A DNA stretch of 64,000 bases from Oleiagrimonas sp963747595 (GCA_963747595.1 CAVVFO010000003.1:124001-188000); one strand, 5' to 3'. Shown: positions 49,522 through 60,282, numbered from the stretch's first letter. The notes: generated by a model not told the origin, from the letters alone. Numbers and translations: made by a program.

Positions 49522-50532
49522 TCAGCTGGCCTTTTTCAGCTTGGCGCCGTCGGCGTCGCCCTGATCGAGCCAGGCCATGCGCGCGCGCAGCCTGGAGCCC
49601 ACGGTTTCGATCGGGTGCTCCAGATCGGCCTGCTTGAATTTCTTGTAGTTGGGCAGGCCGGCCTTGTATTCATCCGTCCACTCGCGCGCGAAGGTGCCAT
49701 CCTGGATTTCCTTCAGCACCTGCTTCATGCGCTCCTTGACGCCGTCATCCACCACGCGCGGGCCGCGCGTGTAATCGCCGTACTGTGCGGTTTCGGAGAC
49801 GAACTTGAGCATTTTCGCCAGACCGCCCTCGTAGAACAGGTCCACGATCAGCTTCAGCTCGTGCATGACTTCGTAGTAGGCGATCTCGGGCTTGTAGCCG
49901 GCCTCGGTCAGGGTCTCGAAGCCCTTGATGACCAGCTCGCTGGCGCCGCCGCACAACACGGCCTGTTCGCCGAACAGGTCAGTCTCGGTCTCTTCCTTGA
50001 AGTCGGTCTCGATCAGCATGGCGCGTGCGCCACCGATGCCGGCGGCATAGGCTTTGGCCTTGGCTTCGGACTCGCCGGTGGCATCCTGCGCCACGGCGTA
50101 CAGGCAGGGCACGCCGCGGCCGCGTTCGTACTCGCTGCGCACCAGGGCCCCGGGGCCCTTGGGCGCCACCAGATTGACGTCGATGTCTTGGCGCGGCTGG
50201 ATCTGGCCGAAGTGGATGTTGAAGCCGTGCGCGAACAGCAGCGCGGCGCCGGCCTTGATGTTGGGGGCGACGGCCTCGTTGTAGATGTCCGGCTGGGTCA
50301 TGTCCGGGGTCAGCATGGCGACCAGGTCGGCACCTTTGACCGCGTCGGCGGGTTCGGCAACGACAAAGCCGTCGGCCTCGGCGCGCGGCCAGGATGCGCC
50401 GCCGCGGCGCAGGCCGATGACCACGTCCAGACCGGAGTCGCGCAGGTTCAGCGCATGCGCGCGGCCCTGGCTGCCATAGCCGATGACGGCGATGCGGGCG
50501 TTGTCGAGGATGTCAGTGCTAGCGGTGCTCAT
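49522..50532 (-). CDS. ilvC: Ketol-acid reductoisomerase (NADP-dependent, class I)
   Basis: Second step of valine/isoleucine synthesis: isomerisation and NADPH reduction of acetohydroxy acids. The 336-residue class I enzyme has the dinucleotide motif IGYGSQGRAHALNLRDSG, the specificity loop GLRRGGASW, LVAPKGPGALVRSEYERGRGVPCL, and the metal-binding ETDLFGEQAVLCGG. Length is typical. ilvD is 56 nt upstream on the same strand. Confidence 0.96.
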   Translation of the reverse strand: MSTASTDILDNARIAVIGYGSQGRAHALNLRDSGLDVVIGLRRGGASWPRAEADGFVVAEPADAVKGADLVAMLTPDMTQPDIYNEAVAPNIKAGAALLFAHGFNIHFGQIQPRQDIDVNLVAPKGPGALVRSEYERGRGVPCLYAVAQDATGESEAKAKAYAAGIGGARAMLIETDFKEETETDLFGEQAVLCGGASELVIKGFETLTEAGYKPEIAYYEVMHELKLIVDLFYEGGLAKMLKFVSETAQYGDYTRGPRVVDDGVKERMKQVLKEIQDGTFAREWTDEYKAGLPNYKKFKQADLEHPIETVGSRLRARMAWLDQGDADGAKLKKAS

Positions 50533-50588
50533 GAAGTTCTCCGGTATGTCGATGAAAAGATGTGCGTGCAGGATGGGCCGCTGGCGCG

Positions 50589-52265
50589 TCAGGGACTGCG
50601 CCAGCGATACGGAGTGGAGCCGTTGGTGATGGCGCCGGTCGAGGCCGAGCCGACCAGTTGCGCATACTTGGCCAGTGCGCCGCGGGTGACGCGCGGCGCG
50701 GGCGCGTTCCAGTCCTTGCGACGGGCTTCAAGGTCGGCGTCGGTGGACAGGGTGCGGCGCTTGCCGTCGATGACGACACGGTCGCCGTCATGCAGCAGCG
50801 CGATAGGGCCGCCGCGTGCCGCCTCGGGCGCGACATGGCCCACCATGTAACCGCGTGTGGCGCCGCTGAAGCGGCCGTCGGTGATCAGCGCCACATCGTT
50901 GCCCAGCCCGCGGCCGATCAGCGCAGCCGTCACCCCCAGCATCTCGCGCATGCCGGGGCCTCCGGCGGGGCCTTCGTTGCGGATGACCACCACGTCGCCC
51001 TTCTGGATCTTGTCCGACTGCACGGCGGCGAAGGCGTCTTCCTCGCTTTCGAACACGCGCGCCGGCCCGGCGAAATCACCCACCCCCAGGCCGGCCAGTT
51101 TCAGGATGCAGCCCTGCGGCGCCAGGTTGCCGTAGAGGATGGCGTAGCCGCCACGCGGCTTGACCGGTGCGTCAACCGGGTACACCACCTTGTGCCCGGC
51201 CTGCGGGCCCGGCGCGGCATCCAGTTCGGCGAACAGACTGCGGCCGGTGACGGTCGGCGTGTCAGTGAGCATGCCGGCTTTGCGCAGCACCTGTGCGACT
51301 GCGGCGACACCGCCGGCTTCGAACATCTCCACCGCGCTGAAGCGGCCCGCCGGCATCAGGTCGGCGACCACCGGGGTCTTCTCCGCGGCGCTGTTGAAGT
51401 CTTCCAGGTCCAGCTTGACGTCCGCCTCGTGCGCCATCGCCAGCAGATGCAGCGCGGCGTTGGTGGAGCCGGCAGTGGCGGCGACCAGGCGCGTGGCGTT
51501 GAGGAACGCGTCGCGCGTCATCACCGCGCGCGGCAGGCGCTCGGTCTTCAGACATTCCATCACCAGCTCACCGCAACGGCGTGCAGCGGGCCGCTTGTCC
51601 GCGTGCGTGGCGGGAATGTCGTTGTATCCGACCGGGGAGAGGCCCAGGGCGGTCAGCACCATGGCCATGGTGTTGGCGGTGTATTGGCCACCGCAGGCAC
51701 CGGCGCCGGGGCAGGCGCGTTTCTCGACGTCCTTCAGGCCCTTGTCCGACAGCTTGCCCGCGCCGTGTGCGCCGACTGCCTCGAACACGTTCTGCACGGT
51801 GATGGACTTGCCGTCCAGCGTGCCGTGGCCGATGCTGCCGCCATACAGCGCCACGCCGGGAATGTTCAGGCGCGCCAGCGCCATGGCTGCGGCGGGAATG
51901 GTCTTGTCGCAACCGCACAGCACCACCACCGCATCCAGACAGTGGCCATCCACCGCCAGCTCGATGGAATCGGCGATGACTTCGCGCGAAACCAGCGAAG
52001 CGCGCATGCCGCGCGTGCCCATGGCGATACCGTCGGTCACGGCAATGGTGTTGAACTCGATCGGCGTGCCGCCGGCGGCGCTGATGCCTTCGGCCACGTC
52101 CGCGGCAAGATCGCGCAGATTCAGGTTGCACGGGCTGACGTTGGACCAGGTATGCACCACGGCCACCAGCGGCTTGGCGATGTCCGCATCGTCCATGCCG
52201 GTGGCGCGCAGCATGGCGCGCGCCGGAGCGCGATCGGGGCCTTTCTTGATGGTGTCGCTACGCAT
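50589..52265 (-). CDS. ilvD: Dihydroxy-acid dehydratase
   Basis: Iron-sulfur enzyme forming the 2-oxo acids of valine and isoleucine. The 558-residue protein carries the three conserved cluster cysteines C46 (SPCNLN), C119 (CGCDKT) and C191 (GACGG) and the long conserved block GGYAILYGNLAPQGCILK, VVIRNEGPAGGPGMREM and LITDGRFSGATRGYMVGHVAPEA. It is 558 rather than about 615 residues, i.e. the shorter family branch. Confidence 0.96.
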   Translation of the reverse strand: MRSDTIKKGPDRAPARAMLRATGMDDADIAKPLVAVVHTWSNVSPCNLNLRDLAADVAEGISAAGGTPIEFNTIAVTDGIAMGTRGMRASLVSREVIADSIELAVDGHCLDAVVVLCGCDKTIPAAAMALARLNIPGVALYGGSIGHGTLDGKSITVQNVFEAVGAHGAGKLSDKGLKDVEKRACPGAGACGGQYTANTMAMVLTALGLSPVGYNDIPATHADKRPAARRCGELVMECLKTERLPRAVMTRDAFLNATRLVAATAGSTNAALHLLAMAHEADVKLDLEDFNSAAEKTPVVADLMPAGRFSAVEMFEAGGVAAVAQVLRKAGMLTDTPTVTGRSLFAELDAAPGPQAGHKVVYPVDAPVKPRGGYAILYGNLAPQGCILKLAGLGVGDFAGPARVFESEEDAFAAVQSDKIQKGDVVVIRNEGPAGGPGMREMLGVTAALIGRGLGNDVALITDGRFSGATRGYMVGHVAPEAARGGPIALLHDGDRVVIDGKRRTLSTDADLEARRKDWNAPAPRVTRGALAKYAQLVGSASTGAITNGSTPYRWRSP

Positions 52266-52409
52266 GGAAGTGGCGGTCCTTGTGGCAGGTGGAAGAAGAG
52301 CAACGCACCCGGCTTTCAGGCCCCGTCATCGGGCGGGTGAAAACCCGGTACGTCGGCGCGCCGGCACGGCAACTGGAGCGGACCCAGGCTGGGGAGGTCG
52401 GGAGTCGGC

Positions 52410-53483
52410 TCATGCCATCTCCCGTGCCGGCGCAGCGACGTTCAATGCGGCCAGTACAGCCGCGGTCACTTTCGCGGTATCGGCGTCGCCGCCGATGTCG
52501 CGTGGATAGGGGCCGTTTTGCAGCACGCTGTTCACGGCCGCGTCGATCGCATCCGCGGCGGCGGTGAGCTGCAGCGAATGGCGCAGCAGCAGGGCTGCGC
52601 TGGCGATGGTTCCCAGCGGGTTGGCGATGCCCTTGCCCGCGATATCCGGTGCCGAGCCGTGGATCGGCTCATACAGACCGGCGCGTCCCTCGCCCAGCGA
52701 GGCCGAGGCCAACAGGCCCAGCGAGCCGGCCAGCGCCGCGGCCTCGTCGGTGAGGATGTCGCCGAACAGGTTCTCGGTGACGATGACGTCGTAGCGCGAT
52801 GGCTGGGTCAGCAGCAGCATGGCCATGGAATCGACCAGCTGGTGCTCCAGGGTCACGTCCGGATAATCGGCGGCGATGCGATTGGCGGTGCGCCGCCACA
52901 GCCGCGAGGTTTCCAGCACGTTGGCCTTGTCCACCGAGGTCAGGTGCTTGCCGCGTGTGCGTGCCAGCTCGAAGGCGCGGCGGACCACACGCTCGACCTC
53001 GGCGACGCTGTAGGTGCACTCGTCGGTGGCGCTGTCCTCGGTGCGCGTCTTGGCACCGAAGTAGGCGCCGCCGGTCAATTCGCGCACGACCACGAAATCG
53101 ACATCACGCAGACGCTCTTCCTTCAGCGGCGACAGTGCGGCCAGCTTCGGATGCACGCGCAGGGGGCGCAGGTTGGCGTACACGCCCAGTGCCGCGCGCA
53201 GGCCCAGCAGGCCCTGTTCCGGGCGGACCTTGGCATCGGGATCGGACCACTTGGGACCGCCAACCGCGCCCAGCAGCACCGCGTCGGCCTCGAGACAGGC
53301 CTGGCGCGTGGCATCGGGCAGCGGGTCGCCTTCGGCATCAATGGCGGCGCCGCCGATCAGGTGCTCGGCGAAGCGGAAGGTATGCCCGCCTTGTTCGGCC
53401 ACGGCCTTGAGAACCTCGACCGCGGCGGCGGCTACTTCGGGGCCGACGCCGTCGCCGGGAAGAATGGTCAGATCAGCTTGCAT
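52410..53483 (-). CDS. leuB: 3-isopropylmalate dehydrogenase
   Basis: NAD-dependent oxidative decarboxylation of 3-isopropylmalate in leucine synthesis. The 357-residue enzyme shows ILPGDGVGPEV, VGGPKWSDPDAKVRPEQGLLGLRAALGVYANLRP, RELTGGAYFG, DKANVLETSRLWR, and the metal site VTENLFGDILTDEAAALAGSLG. It is transcribed after leuD, but 317 bp lie between them (53484-53800), filled by a family B and a half family A repeat. ilvD follows 144 bp downstream. Confidence 0.96.
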   Translation of the reverse strand: MQADLTILPGDGVGPEVAAAAVEVLKAVAEQGGHTFRFAEHLIGGAAIDAEGDPLPDATRQACLEADAVLLGAVGGPKWSDPDAKVRPEQGLLGLRAALGVYANLRPLRVHPKLAALSPLKEERLRDVDFVVVRELTGGAYFGAKTRTEDSATDECTYSVAEVERVVRRAFELARTRGKHLTSVDKANVLETSRLWRRTANRIAADYPDVTLEHQLVDSMAMLLLTQPSRYDVIVTENLFGDILTDEAAALAGSLGLLASASLGEGRAGLYEPIHGSAPDIAGKGIANPLGTIASAALLLRHSLQLTAAADAIDAAVNSVLQNGPYPRDIGGDADTAKVTAAVLAALNVAAPAREMA

Positions 53484-53545
53484 GTGTGTTCCTGTTGAAA
53501 ATGGCGTGACGCTGCGGCATAGGGTGGCGCAGTCTGCAAACCCTC

Positions 53546-53662
53546 ACCCGTTCGTGGTGAGGTATCGAACCATGAACGGCGCGGGAAACTTGGAGGCTGC
53601 CCTTCGATACGCGAAGCGTACCCAGTGCTGAGCTTGTCGAAGCATCAGGGCGAACGGACTTC
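53546..53662. repeat. Intergenic repeat family B, copy 3 (leuD-leuB)
   Basis: Full-length form with GAGGTATCGAACCATGAACG at 53559, CCCTTCGATAC, TGCTGAGCTTGTCGAAGC and ATCAGGGCGAACGG. Together with the next repeat it occupies most of the 317-bp gap. Confidence 0.8.
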
Positions 53663-53740
53663 TATGAAGCGACATCGCAGAGTGAGTTTCCCGTCCGAAC
53701 TTGACGTGGAAGTCAGCTTGGGGGAGGGTCCGGATCGTCA

Positions 53741-53786
53741 CCGGCAAGCAGGCGGATCCGTCACTGCGTTCCTTGATCCGCCCTAA
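53741..53786. repeat. Palindromic repeat family A, half copy (leuD-leuB)
   Basis: Right arm only: GCAAGCAGGCGGATCCGTC then TTCCTTGATCCGCCCTAA. It is 15 bp from the leuD stop. Confidence 0.75.
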
Positions 53787-53800
53787 GCAAGTCCCGCAGC

Positions 53801-54376
53801 TCATGCGGCTTGCTCGTATGCGGTAATGGCATCGCCGTGCTGCAGCAGGAAGCCCATCTGGTCCACGCCCTCTAGCAGACAGTGCCGTGCGAACGGTTCG
53901 AGGTCGAAGCTGGTACGTCCGCCATCGGGCAGTTCGATGAAGCCGCCGGCAACATCGATGCGCAGCTCGGCGCCGGGATTGGCCAGCAGCCAGCGGTGCT
54001 CGGCGTCCCCCACCACGATGGCCAGCAGGCCGTTCTTCAGCGCGTTGTTGCGGAAGATGTCCGCGATCTCGCTGCTGATGACGGCGCGGATGCCGAAATC
54101 CAGCAAGGCCCATGGCGCGTGCTCGCGCGAGGATCCGCAGCCGAAGTTGCGCCCGGCCACCAGGATTTCGCAGCCGCGGGCGGCGGGCTTGTTGAGTTCG
54201 AATTCCGGATTGTTGCTGCCGTCGTCGCGATAGCGCCAGTCCTCGAAGCAGTGGCGGCCCAGGCCGGCACGTTCTGTCGTGGTGAGGAAGCGCGCGGGGA
54301 TGATGCGGTCGGTGTCGATGTTTTCGTCCGGCAGCACCGCGCTGCGCGAATGGATATGGGTCAGCCGTTGCATCAT
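53801..54376 (-). CDS. leuD: 3-isopropylmalate dehydratase small subunit
   Basis: The 191-residue swivel-domain partner of LeuC in isomerising 2- to 3-isopropylmalate. Visible hallmarks are LPDENIDTDRIIPARFL, GRNFGCGSSREHAPWALLDFGIRAVIS and SEIADIFRNNALKNGLL. GGAGA lies just before ATG 54376; ATG 54373 is an alternative. A family A repeat separates it from leuC. Confidence 0.95.
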   Translation of the reverse strand: MMQRLTHIHSRSAVLPDENIDTDRIIPARFLTTTERAGLGRHCFEDWRYRDDGSNNPEFELNKPAARGCEILVAGRNFGCGSSREHAPWALLDFGIRAVISSEIADIFRNNALKNGLLAIVVGDAEHRWLLANPGAELRIDVAGGFIELPDGGRTSFDLEPFARHCLLEGVDQMGFLLQHGDAITAYEQAA

Positions 54377-54400
54377 GGATTCTCCGGAAACAGATCTGAC

Positions 54401-54495
54401 GTAGGGTGGATCAAGGAGCATCGCGACGGATCCGCCTTGCCGGAAGCCTTCCGCAAGCAGGCGGATCCGTCACTACGTTCCTTGATCCGCCCTAC
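54401..54495. repeat. Palindromic repeat family A, full copy 3 (leuC-leuD)
   Basis: 95 bp, ends GTAGGGTGGATCAAGGA and TCCTTGATCCGCCCTAC are near-perfect inverted repeats; inner arms CGACGGATCCGCC and GGCGGATCCGTC. Confidence 0.88.
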
Positions 54496-54509
54496 TGGGC
54501 GTTGCGTGT

Positions 54510-55928
54510 TCATGCGGCCTCCGGGGTGTTCAGATACGTGCGCGGGTCGGCGATACGGCCTTCGACGGCGGAGGCCGCCGCGGTCTCCGGACTGGCCAGC
54601 ACGGTGCGCGCGCCCTTGCCCTGGCGGCCCTCGAAGTTGCGGTTGGAGGTGCTGACCACCAGCTGCCCGGGCTGCGCCAGATCGCCGTTCATGGCGATGC
54701 ACATGGAACAGCCGGGCACGCGCCATTCGGCCCCGGCCGCCTGGAACACTTCATGCAGGCCTTCCGCCTCGGCGGCGCGGCGCACGGCTTCGGAGCCGGG
54801 CACCACCAGCGTGCGCACGCCCTCGGCGACATGGCGGCCGCGCATGACATCGGCGGCCGCGCGCAGATCGGGCAGGCGCGAATTGGTACAGCTGCCGATG
54901 AACACCACGTCCACCGGCGTGCCGGCCATGACCTGTCCCGCGGTCACGCCCATGTAATCCAGCGCGCGCTTGTCCTGCGCGTTGGCGGCGGCCGGTAGCG
55001 GCGTGTTCAGCGCGGTGGCCATCCCCGGGTGCGTGCCGTAGGTTACCGTGGGTGCGATGGCGCTGGCATCGATATGGATCTCGCGGTCGTAGCGGGCACC
55101 GGCATCACTTTTCAGCGTGCGCCAGTGCGCCACGGCACGATCCCACGCCTCGCCCTGCGGCGCATGCGGCCGGCCTTCGAGCCAGTCGAACGTGACTTGG
55201 TCGGGCGCGATGAGTCCTGCGCGCGCGCCCGCTTCGATGGACATGTTGCACACCGTCATGCGCGCTTCCATGGACAATGCCTCGATGGCCTCGCCGCGGA
55301 ACTCCAGCACGTGGGCGGTGCCGCCGCCGATGCCGATCTGGCCGATGATGTGCAGCACCAGATCCTTGGCCGAGACGCCGGCGGGCAATCGGCCGTCGAC
55401 GTGGATCGCCAGCGTTTTCGGCTTGCGTTGCAGCAGGCACTGCGTGGCCAGCACGTGTCCCACCTCGGTGGTGCCGATGCCGAAGGCCAGCGCGCCGAAC
55501 GCGCCGTGCGTGGAGGTGTGGCTGTCGCCGCAGACGATGGTCATGCCCGGCTGCGTGGCACCCAGTTCCGGGCCGATCACGTGCACGATGCCGCGCGCGT
55601 CGCTGGACCAGTCGTGCAACTCGATGCCGAATTCGCGGCAGTTGGCCTGCAGCTTTTCCACCTGTGCCTCGGCTTCGGCGGTGACGTAGGGGCGGCGGCC
55701 GTCGGCGGCAGCCGGAAGCGTGGGCGTCGAATGATCCAGCGTCGCCAGCGTGCGGCGTGGCCGGCGCACCTCGAGCCCGCGGGAACGCAGTTGGTCGAAT
55801 GCCTGCGGCGAGGTCACTTCGTGCACCAGATGCAGATCGATATACATGACCGCCGGATGGCTGCGGGTTTCCGGGACCACCTGATGCGCGTCCCAGAGCT
55901 TGTCGAACAATGTGCGTGGCGCGCTCAT
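54510..55928 (-). CDS. leuC: 3-isopropylmalate dehydratase large subunit
   Basis: Aconitase-family [4Fe-4S] enzyme (472 residues) acting with LeuD. The cluster cysteines are seen in IGSCTNSR and PGCSMCIAMN; TIVCGDSHTSTHGAFGALAFGIGTTEVGHVLATQ is the family core. Its ATG at 55928 overlaps the ilvE stop in an ATGA, so the two genes are translationally coupled. Confidence 0.96.
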   Translation of the reverse strand: MSAPRTLFDKLWDAHQVVPETRSHPAVMYIDLHLVHEVTSPQAFDQLRSRGLEVRRPRRTLATLDHSTPTLPAAADGRRPYVTAEAEAQVEKLQANCREFGIELHDWSSDARGIVHVIGPELGATQPGMTIVCGDSHTSTHGAFGALAFGIGTTEVGHVLATQCLLQRKPKTLAIHVDGRLPAGVSAKDLVLHIIGQIGIGGGTAHVLEFRGEAIEALSMEARMTVCNMSIEAGARAGLIAPDQVTFDWLEGRPHAPQGEAWDRAVAHWRTLKSDAGARYDREIHIDASAIAPTVTYGTHPGMATALNTPLPAAANAQDKRALDYMGVTAGQVMAGTPVDVVFIGSCTNSRLPDLRAAADVMRGRHVAEGVRTLVVPGSEAVRRAAEAEGLHEVFQAAGAEWRVPGCSMCIAMNGDLAQPGQLVVSTSNRNFEGRQGKGARTVLASPETAAASAVEGRIADPRTYLNTPEAA

Positions 55929-56875
55929 GCGGCGACCTCCTGCTTGCGTGTGCGTGTGGTCCCATCGACGCTCTCCAGCCAGCCCCAGCGATCTTCCGTG
56001 CTGCCGTCGAACAGGCCGAAGAAGGCCTTCTGCAGGGCGCGGGTCATGGGGCCCACGGCGCCGTTGCCGACGGGCTGACGATCCACCGAGCGGATCGGCG
56101 TGATCTCGGCGGCCGTGCCGCACATGAATGCCTCCTCCGCGTAGTACAGCGCTTCGCGCGGCAGCACACGCTCCTCGAACGGCATGCCCAGTTCGCGGGC
56201 CAGCGTGATGACGCTGTCGCGGGTGATGCCGACCAGCACGCCGGAGCTGGTGGGCGGTGTCACCAGCGTGCCATTGATGACCAGGAAGATGTTCTCCCCC
56301 GCACCTTCCGAGAGCATGCCGTCCGTGCCCAGCGCGATGCCCTCGGCGTAGCCGTTGCGATGCGCCTCCAGGGCGATCAGCTGACTGTTGACATAATTGC
56401 CGCCGGCCTTGGCCCAGCTGGGGACGGTGTTGGCGGCAGGGCGGTTCCACGTGCTGACGCACACATCCGCGCCGGTATCGCGCGCGTCGCCGTGATAGTT
56501 GCCCCAGGCCAGCGCCAGGATGGCAACATCGATGACGTTGTCCTTGGGCAGCACGCCGAGCCCGCCGGCGCCGCGGAACACGATGGGGCGCACGTAGGCC
56601 GATGCCATGTTGTTGGCGCGCACCACTTCATGGCAGGCGGCGTTGATGGCTGCATCGTCATGGCCGAGATCCATGCCGTACACGCGCGCCGAAGCGAACA
56701 GGCGGCGGGTGTGATCGGCCAGCCGGAAGAACATGGGTCCGTCGGGCGTGGCATAGACACGTTCGCCTTCGAAGACCGAGGAGCCATAGTGCAGGGCGTG
56801 CACGCTGACGTGCACGGTGGCTTCGTGCCAGGGCTTCAGGGTGCCGTTGTGCCAGATGATGGCGTCGTTGCTCAT
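55925..56875 (-). CDS. ilvE: Branched-chain amino-acid aminotransferase
   Basis: PLP fold type IV aminotransferase (316 residues) for the final step to leucine, valine and isoleucine. K156 in SWAKAGGNY is the Schiff-base lysine; HYGSSVFEGERVYATPDG, EAHRNGYAEGIAL and LSEGAGENIFLV are family signatures. ATG 56875 gives the normal N-terminus MSNDAIIWHNG. It is 112 nt after leuA and overlaps leuC by 4 nt. Confidence 0.95.
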   Translation of the reverse strand: MSNDAIIWHNGTLKPWHEATVHVSVHALHYGSSVFEGERVYATPDGPMFFRLADHTRRLFASARVYGMDLGHDDAAINAACHEVVRANNMASAYVRPIVFRGAGGLGVLPKDNVIDVAILALAWGNYHGDARDTGADVCVSTWNRPAANTVPSWAKAGGNYVNSQLIALEAHRNGYAEGIALGTDGMLSEGAGENIFLVINGTLVTPPTSSGVLVGITRDSVITLARELGMPFEERVLPREALYYAEEAFMCGTAAEITPIRSVDRQPVGNGAVGPMTRALQKAFFGLFDGSTEDRWGWLESVDGTTRTRKQEVAA

Positions 56876-56987
56876 GATGTCCTCGGGGGTGTGGTGCCGA
56901 CGCGGCAAGGCGTCGCGGGGAATGGATGCGCGTGGTCCCTGCCGTGACGGCTCAGCGGGGTGCTGCCTGGCACGGGGTGCGCGGTGT

Positions 56988-58586
<1,599 letters not shown>

Positions 58587-58634
58587 GATCGAGCTCCGCA
58601 TTGAGTGCAGTTTCGAGACAAAATTCGAAGTATT

Positions 58635-58669
58635 AAAAAACCCCGCATCCGTTTTCGGCTGCGGGGTTT
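58635..58669 (-). terminator. Attenuator terminator of the leu-ilv operon
   Basis: On the minus strand AACCCCGCA pairs with TGCGGGGTT around a CCG/CGG inner stem and TTTT-type loop, followed by six T residues. It lies 46 nt after the leader peptide stop and 48 nt before leuA, where an attenuator is expected. Confidence 0.85.
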
Positions 58670-58715
58670 GTGGGTGTTCTTTTCTGTGTCTTTTCTCAGG
58701 TTTTGACACACTCCA

Positions 58716-58859
58716 CTAGCCCGCACCTCCGCAAATAATGAGGAGTCCGAGTACAAGCGTAATAAGCTCGAGTGCGTTGCTGCGTGGCGCGCGCAGCGTC
58801 CCCGGCATCGCCTGCTGGCGATGCATGGGGACACGGTTTGGATGGCTGCGCTTCAACAT
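58716..58859 (-). CDS. leu-ilv operon leader peptide
   Basis: A 47-codon reading ending NALELITLVLGLLIICGGAG. Ten of thirteen consecutive codons are branched-chain: six Leu (CTC/CTT), three Ile (ATT) and one Val (GTA). They are minor codons in this GC-rich genome, which would slow ribosomes when these amino acids are short. In-frame ATGs at 58859, 58826 and 58808 are possible starts; none has a clear ribosome binding site. The first lies 7 nt after the promoter's -10 box, so it would be leaderless. Confidence 0.7.
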   Translation of the reverse strand: MLKRSHPNRVPMHRQQAMPGTLRAPRSNALELITLVLGLLIICGGAG

Positions 58860-58866
58860 GCAGTCG

Positions 58867-58895
58867 ACCCTACGCGCGGGTCGGATGGGTGTCAA
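58867..58895 (-). promoter_or_regulatory. Promoter of the leu-ilv operon
   Basis: TTGACA (58895-58890), 17 bp, TAGGGT (58872-58867) on the minus strand. The predicted transcript start is about 58860, at the first leader ATG. Confidence 0.72.
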
Positions 58896-58910
58896 CGCCA
58901 TTTGCGTTAA

Positions 58911-58929
58911 GACGTATGGATGGCCATAT
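58911..58929 (-). promoter_or_regulatory. Shared 19-bp upstream motif, leu-ilv copy
   Basis: ATATGGCCATCCATACGTC on the minus strand, 15 nt upstream of the -35 box. It matches the thr copy (62831-62849) at 16 of 19 positions and has a TATGG-CCAT-CCATA dyad, as expected of a regulator site. Confidence 0.5.
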
Positions 58930-58977
58930 AGCGTGAATGCATATGGCGCCGATTCGACTGCCGGCGAACCAGCATCG

Positions 58978-60282
58978 CTATGCGTTCGCTCTTTTCCTCA
59001 GCCAGGAATACAGAGCAGCGTCGTCCGCCGGCATCGGCGTTGCCTCGGCAGGACGGTTCAGCAAAGCCTGCAGTGTTTCGGGAACGTCCACCGGGTGGCC
59101 GACCAGCGGCTCGACCGTGCGATCGAACTTTGCGGGATGCGCGGTGGCGATCACGGTCCATGGTGAGGTATCGCCGGCGGCGCGCAGGCGCTTGAGCTCA
59201 TGCACGGCGCAGGCGGTATGCGGACAGAAGATCGCGCCGTGGTCGCGCGCACTGGCCGTGATGACGGTGCGGATCGCGGCGTCGTCGACGCTGCCGGCGG
59301 TGACCGCCGCGCGCAGTTCGGCGTCATCCGGATACAGCCAGCGCAGGCGCTCGAAGTTGCTCGGTGCCCCCACGTCCATGGCGTTGGCCAGCGTGGCGGT
59401 GCTGGACGTGGGCTGATACGCCGCACCATCAAGGAAGCGTGGCAGCACGTCGTTGGCGTTGCAGGCCAGATGGACGCGGCCCAGCGGCAGACCCATGGCG
59501 CGCGTCCACAGGCAGGCCAGCGCGTTGCCCAGATTGCCGGTGGGCACGATCACGTTCAATGCGGTGCCGTGTTCGCGCTGCCAGGCAAGCGCGGTGTGCG
59601 CGTAGTAGGCCATTTGCGGCAGCAGACGGCCCAGGCTGATGCTGTTGGCCGAGCTCAGCGGTACCTGCGATTGCAGATTGTCATTGCCCAGCGCATGTTT
59701 CACCATTTTCTGGCAGTCATCGAAGCTGCCGGCCACGCGTAGTGCGTGTATGTTTTCGCCGAAACAACCCAGCTGATGCGCCTGGCGTGGCGCCACGCGA
59801 CCGTCCGGATAAAGGATGACGACCCGGATCCCGGGCACGCGATGGAAGGCGGCGGCGACAGCCGCGCCGGTATCGCCGGATGTGGCGACCAGGATGGTCA
59901 GCGGTGCGGAGGCGTCGGCACGCAAGTGCGACAGGCAGCCTGCAAGGAAGCGCGCGCCGATGTCCTTGAACGCTGCGGTGGGGCCGTGGAAGAGTTCCAG
60001 AACGTGTGCATTGTCGAAGTTCAGCGCACGCAATGGCGTGGGGAAATCCAGTGCCCGGGCGCAGATCGATGGCAGTTGCGCCTGCATCCGGTCAGCGGCG
60101 AAGAACGGTTGCAGCAGGTGCGTCGCGGTGTCTGCCAGACGCGCAGAATGCGGGAACCCGGAGGGCTTCAGACGCGGCATCGTCTGCGGCACGTACAAGC
60201 CGCCATCCGGAGCGATGCCGGCAGTGATGGCGTCGCTCAGCGGCGTGGGCGGGGTGTGTTCGCGAGTGCTCAGGTACTGCAT
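58978..60282 (-). CDS. thrC: Threonine synthase
   Basis: PLP enzyme turning O-phosphohomoserine into threonine. The 434-residue protein has K106 in GPTAAFKDIGARF, ATSGDTGAAVAAAF and VPTGNLGNALA. It starts MQYLSTREHTPPTPLSDAITAGIAPDGGLYVP at ATG 60282, typical of the family. It is the last gene of the thr operon, and the leu-ilv promoter starts only about 83 bp past its stop, with no clear terminator between. Confidence 0.95.
   Translation of the reverse strand: MQYLSTREHTPPTPLSDAITAGIAPDGGLYVPQTMPRLKPSGFPHSARLADTATHLLQPFFAADRMQAQLPSICARALDFPTPLRALNFDNAHVLELFHGPTAAFKDIGARFLAGCLSHLRADASAPLTILVATSGDTGAAVAAAFHRVPGIRVVILYPDGRVAPRQAHQLGCFGENIHALRVAGSFDDCQKMVKHALGNDNLQSQVPLSSANSISLGRLLPQMAYYAHTALAWQREHGTALNVIVPTGNLGNALACLWTRAMGLPLGRVHLACNANDVLPRFLDGAAYQPTSSTATLANAMDVGAPSNFERLRWLYPDDAELRAAVTAGSVDDAAIRTVITASARDHGAIFCPHTACAVHELKRLRAAGDTSPWTVIATAHPAKFDRTVEPLVGHPVDVPETLQALLNRPAEATPMPADDAALYSWLRKRANA

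Noticed and set aside
58587..58709. Longer leuA starting at 58601 or upstream
   Set aside because: The extension would run through the attenuator terminator, while ATG 58586 has a good ribosome binding site.
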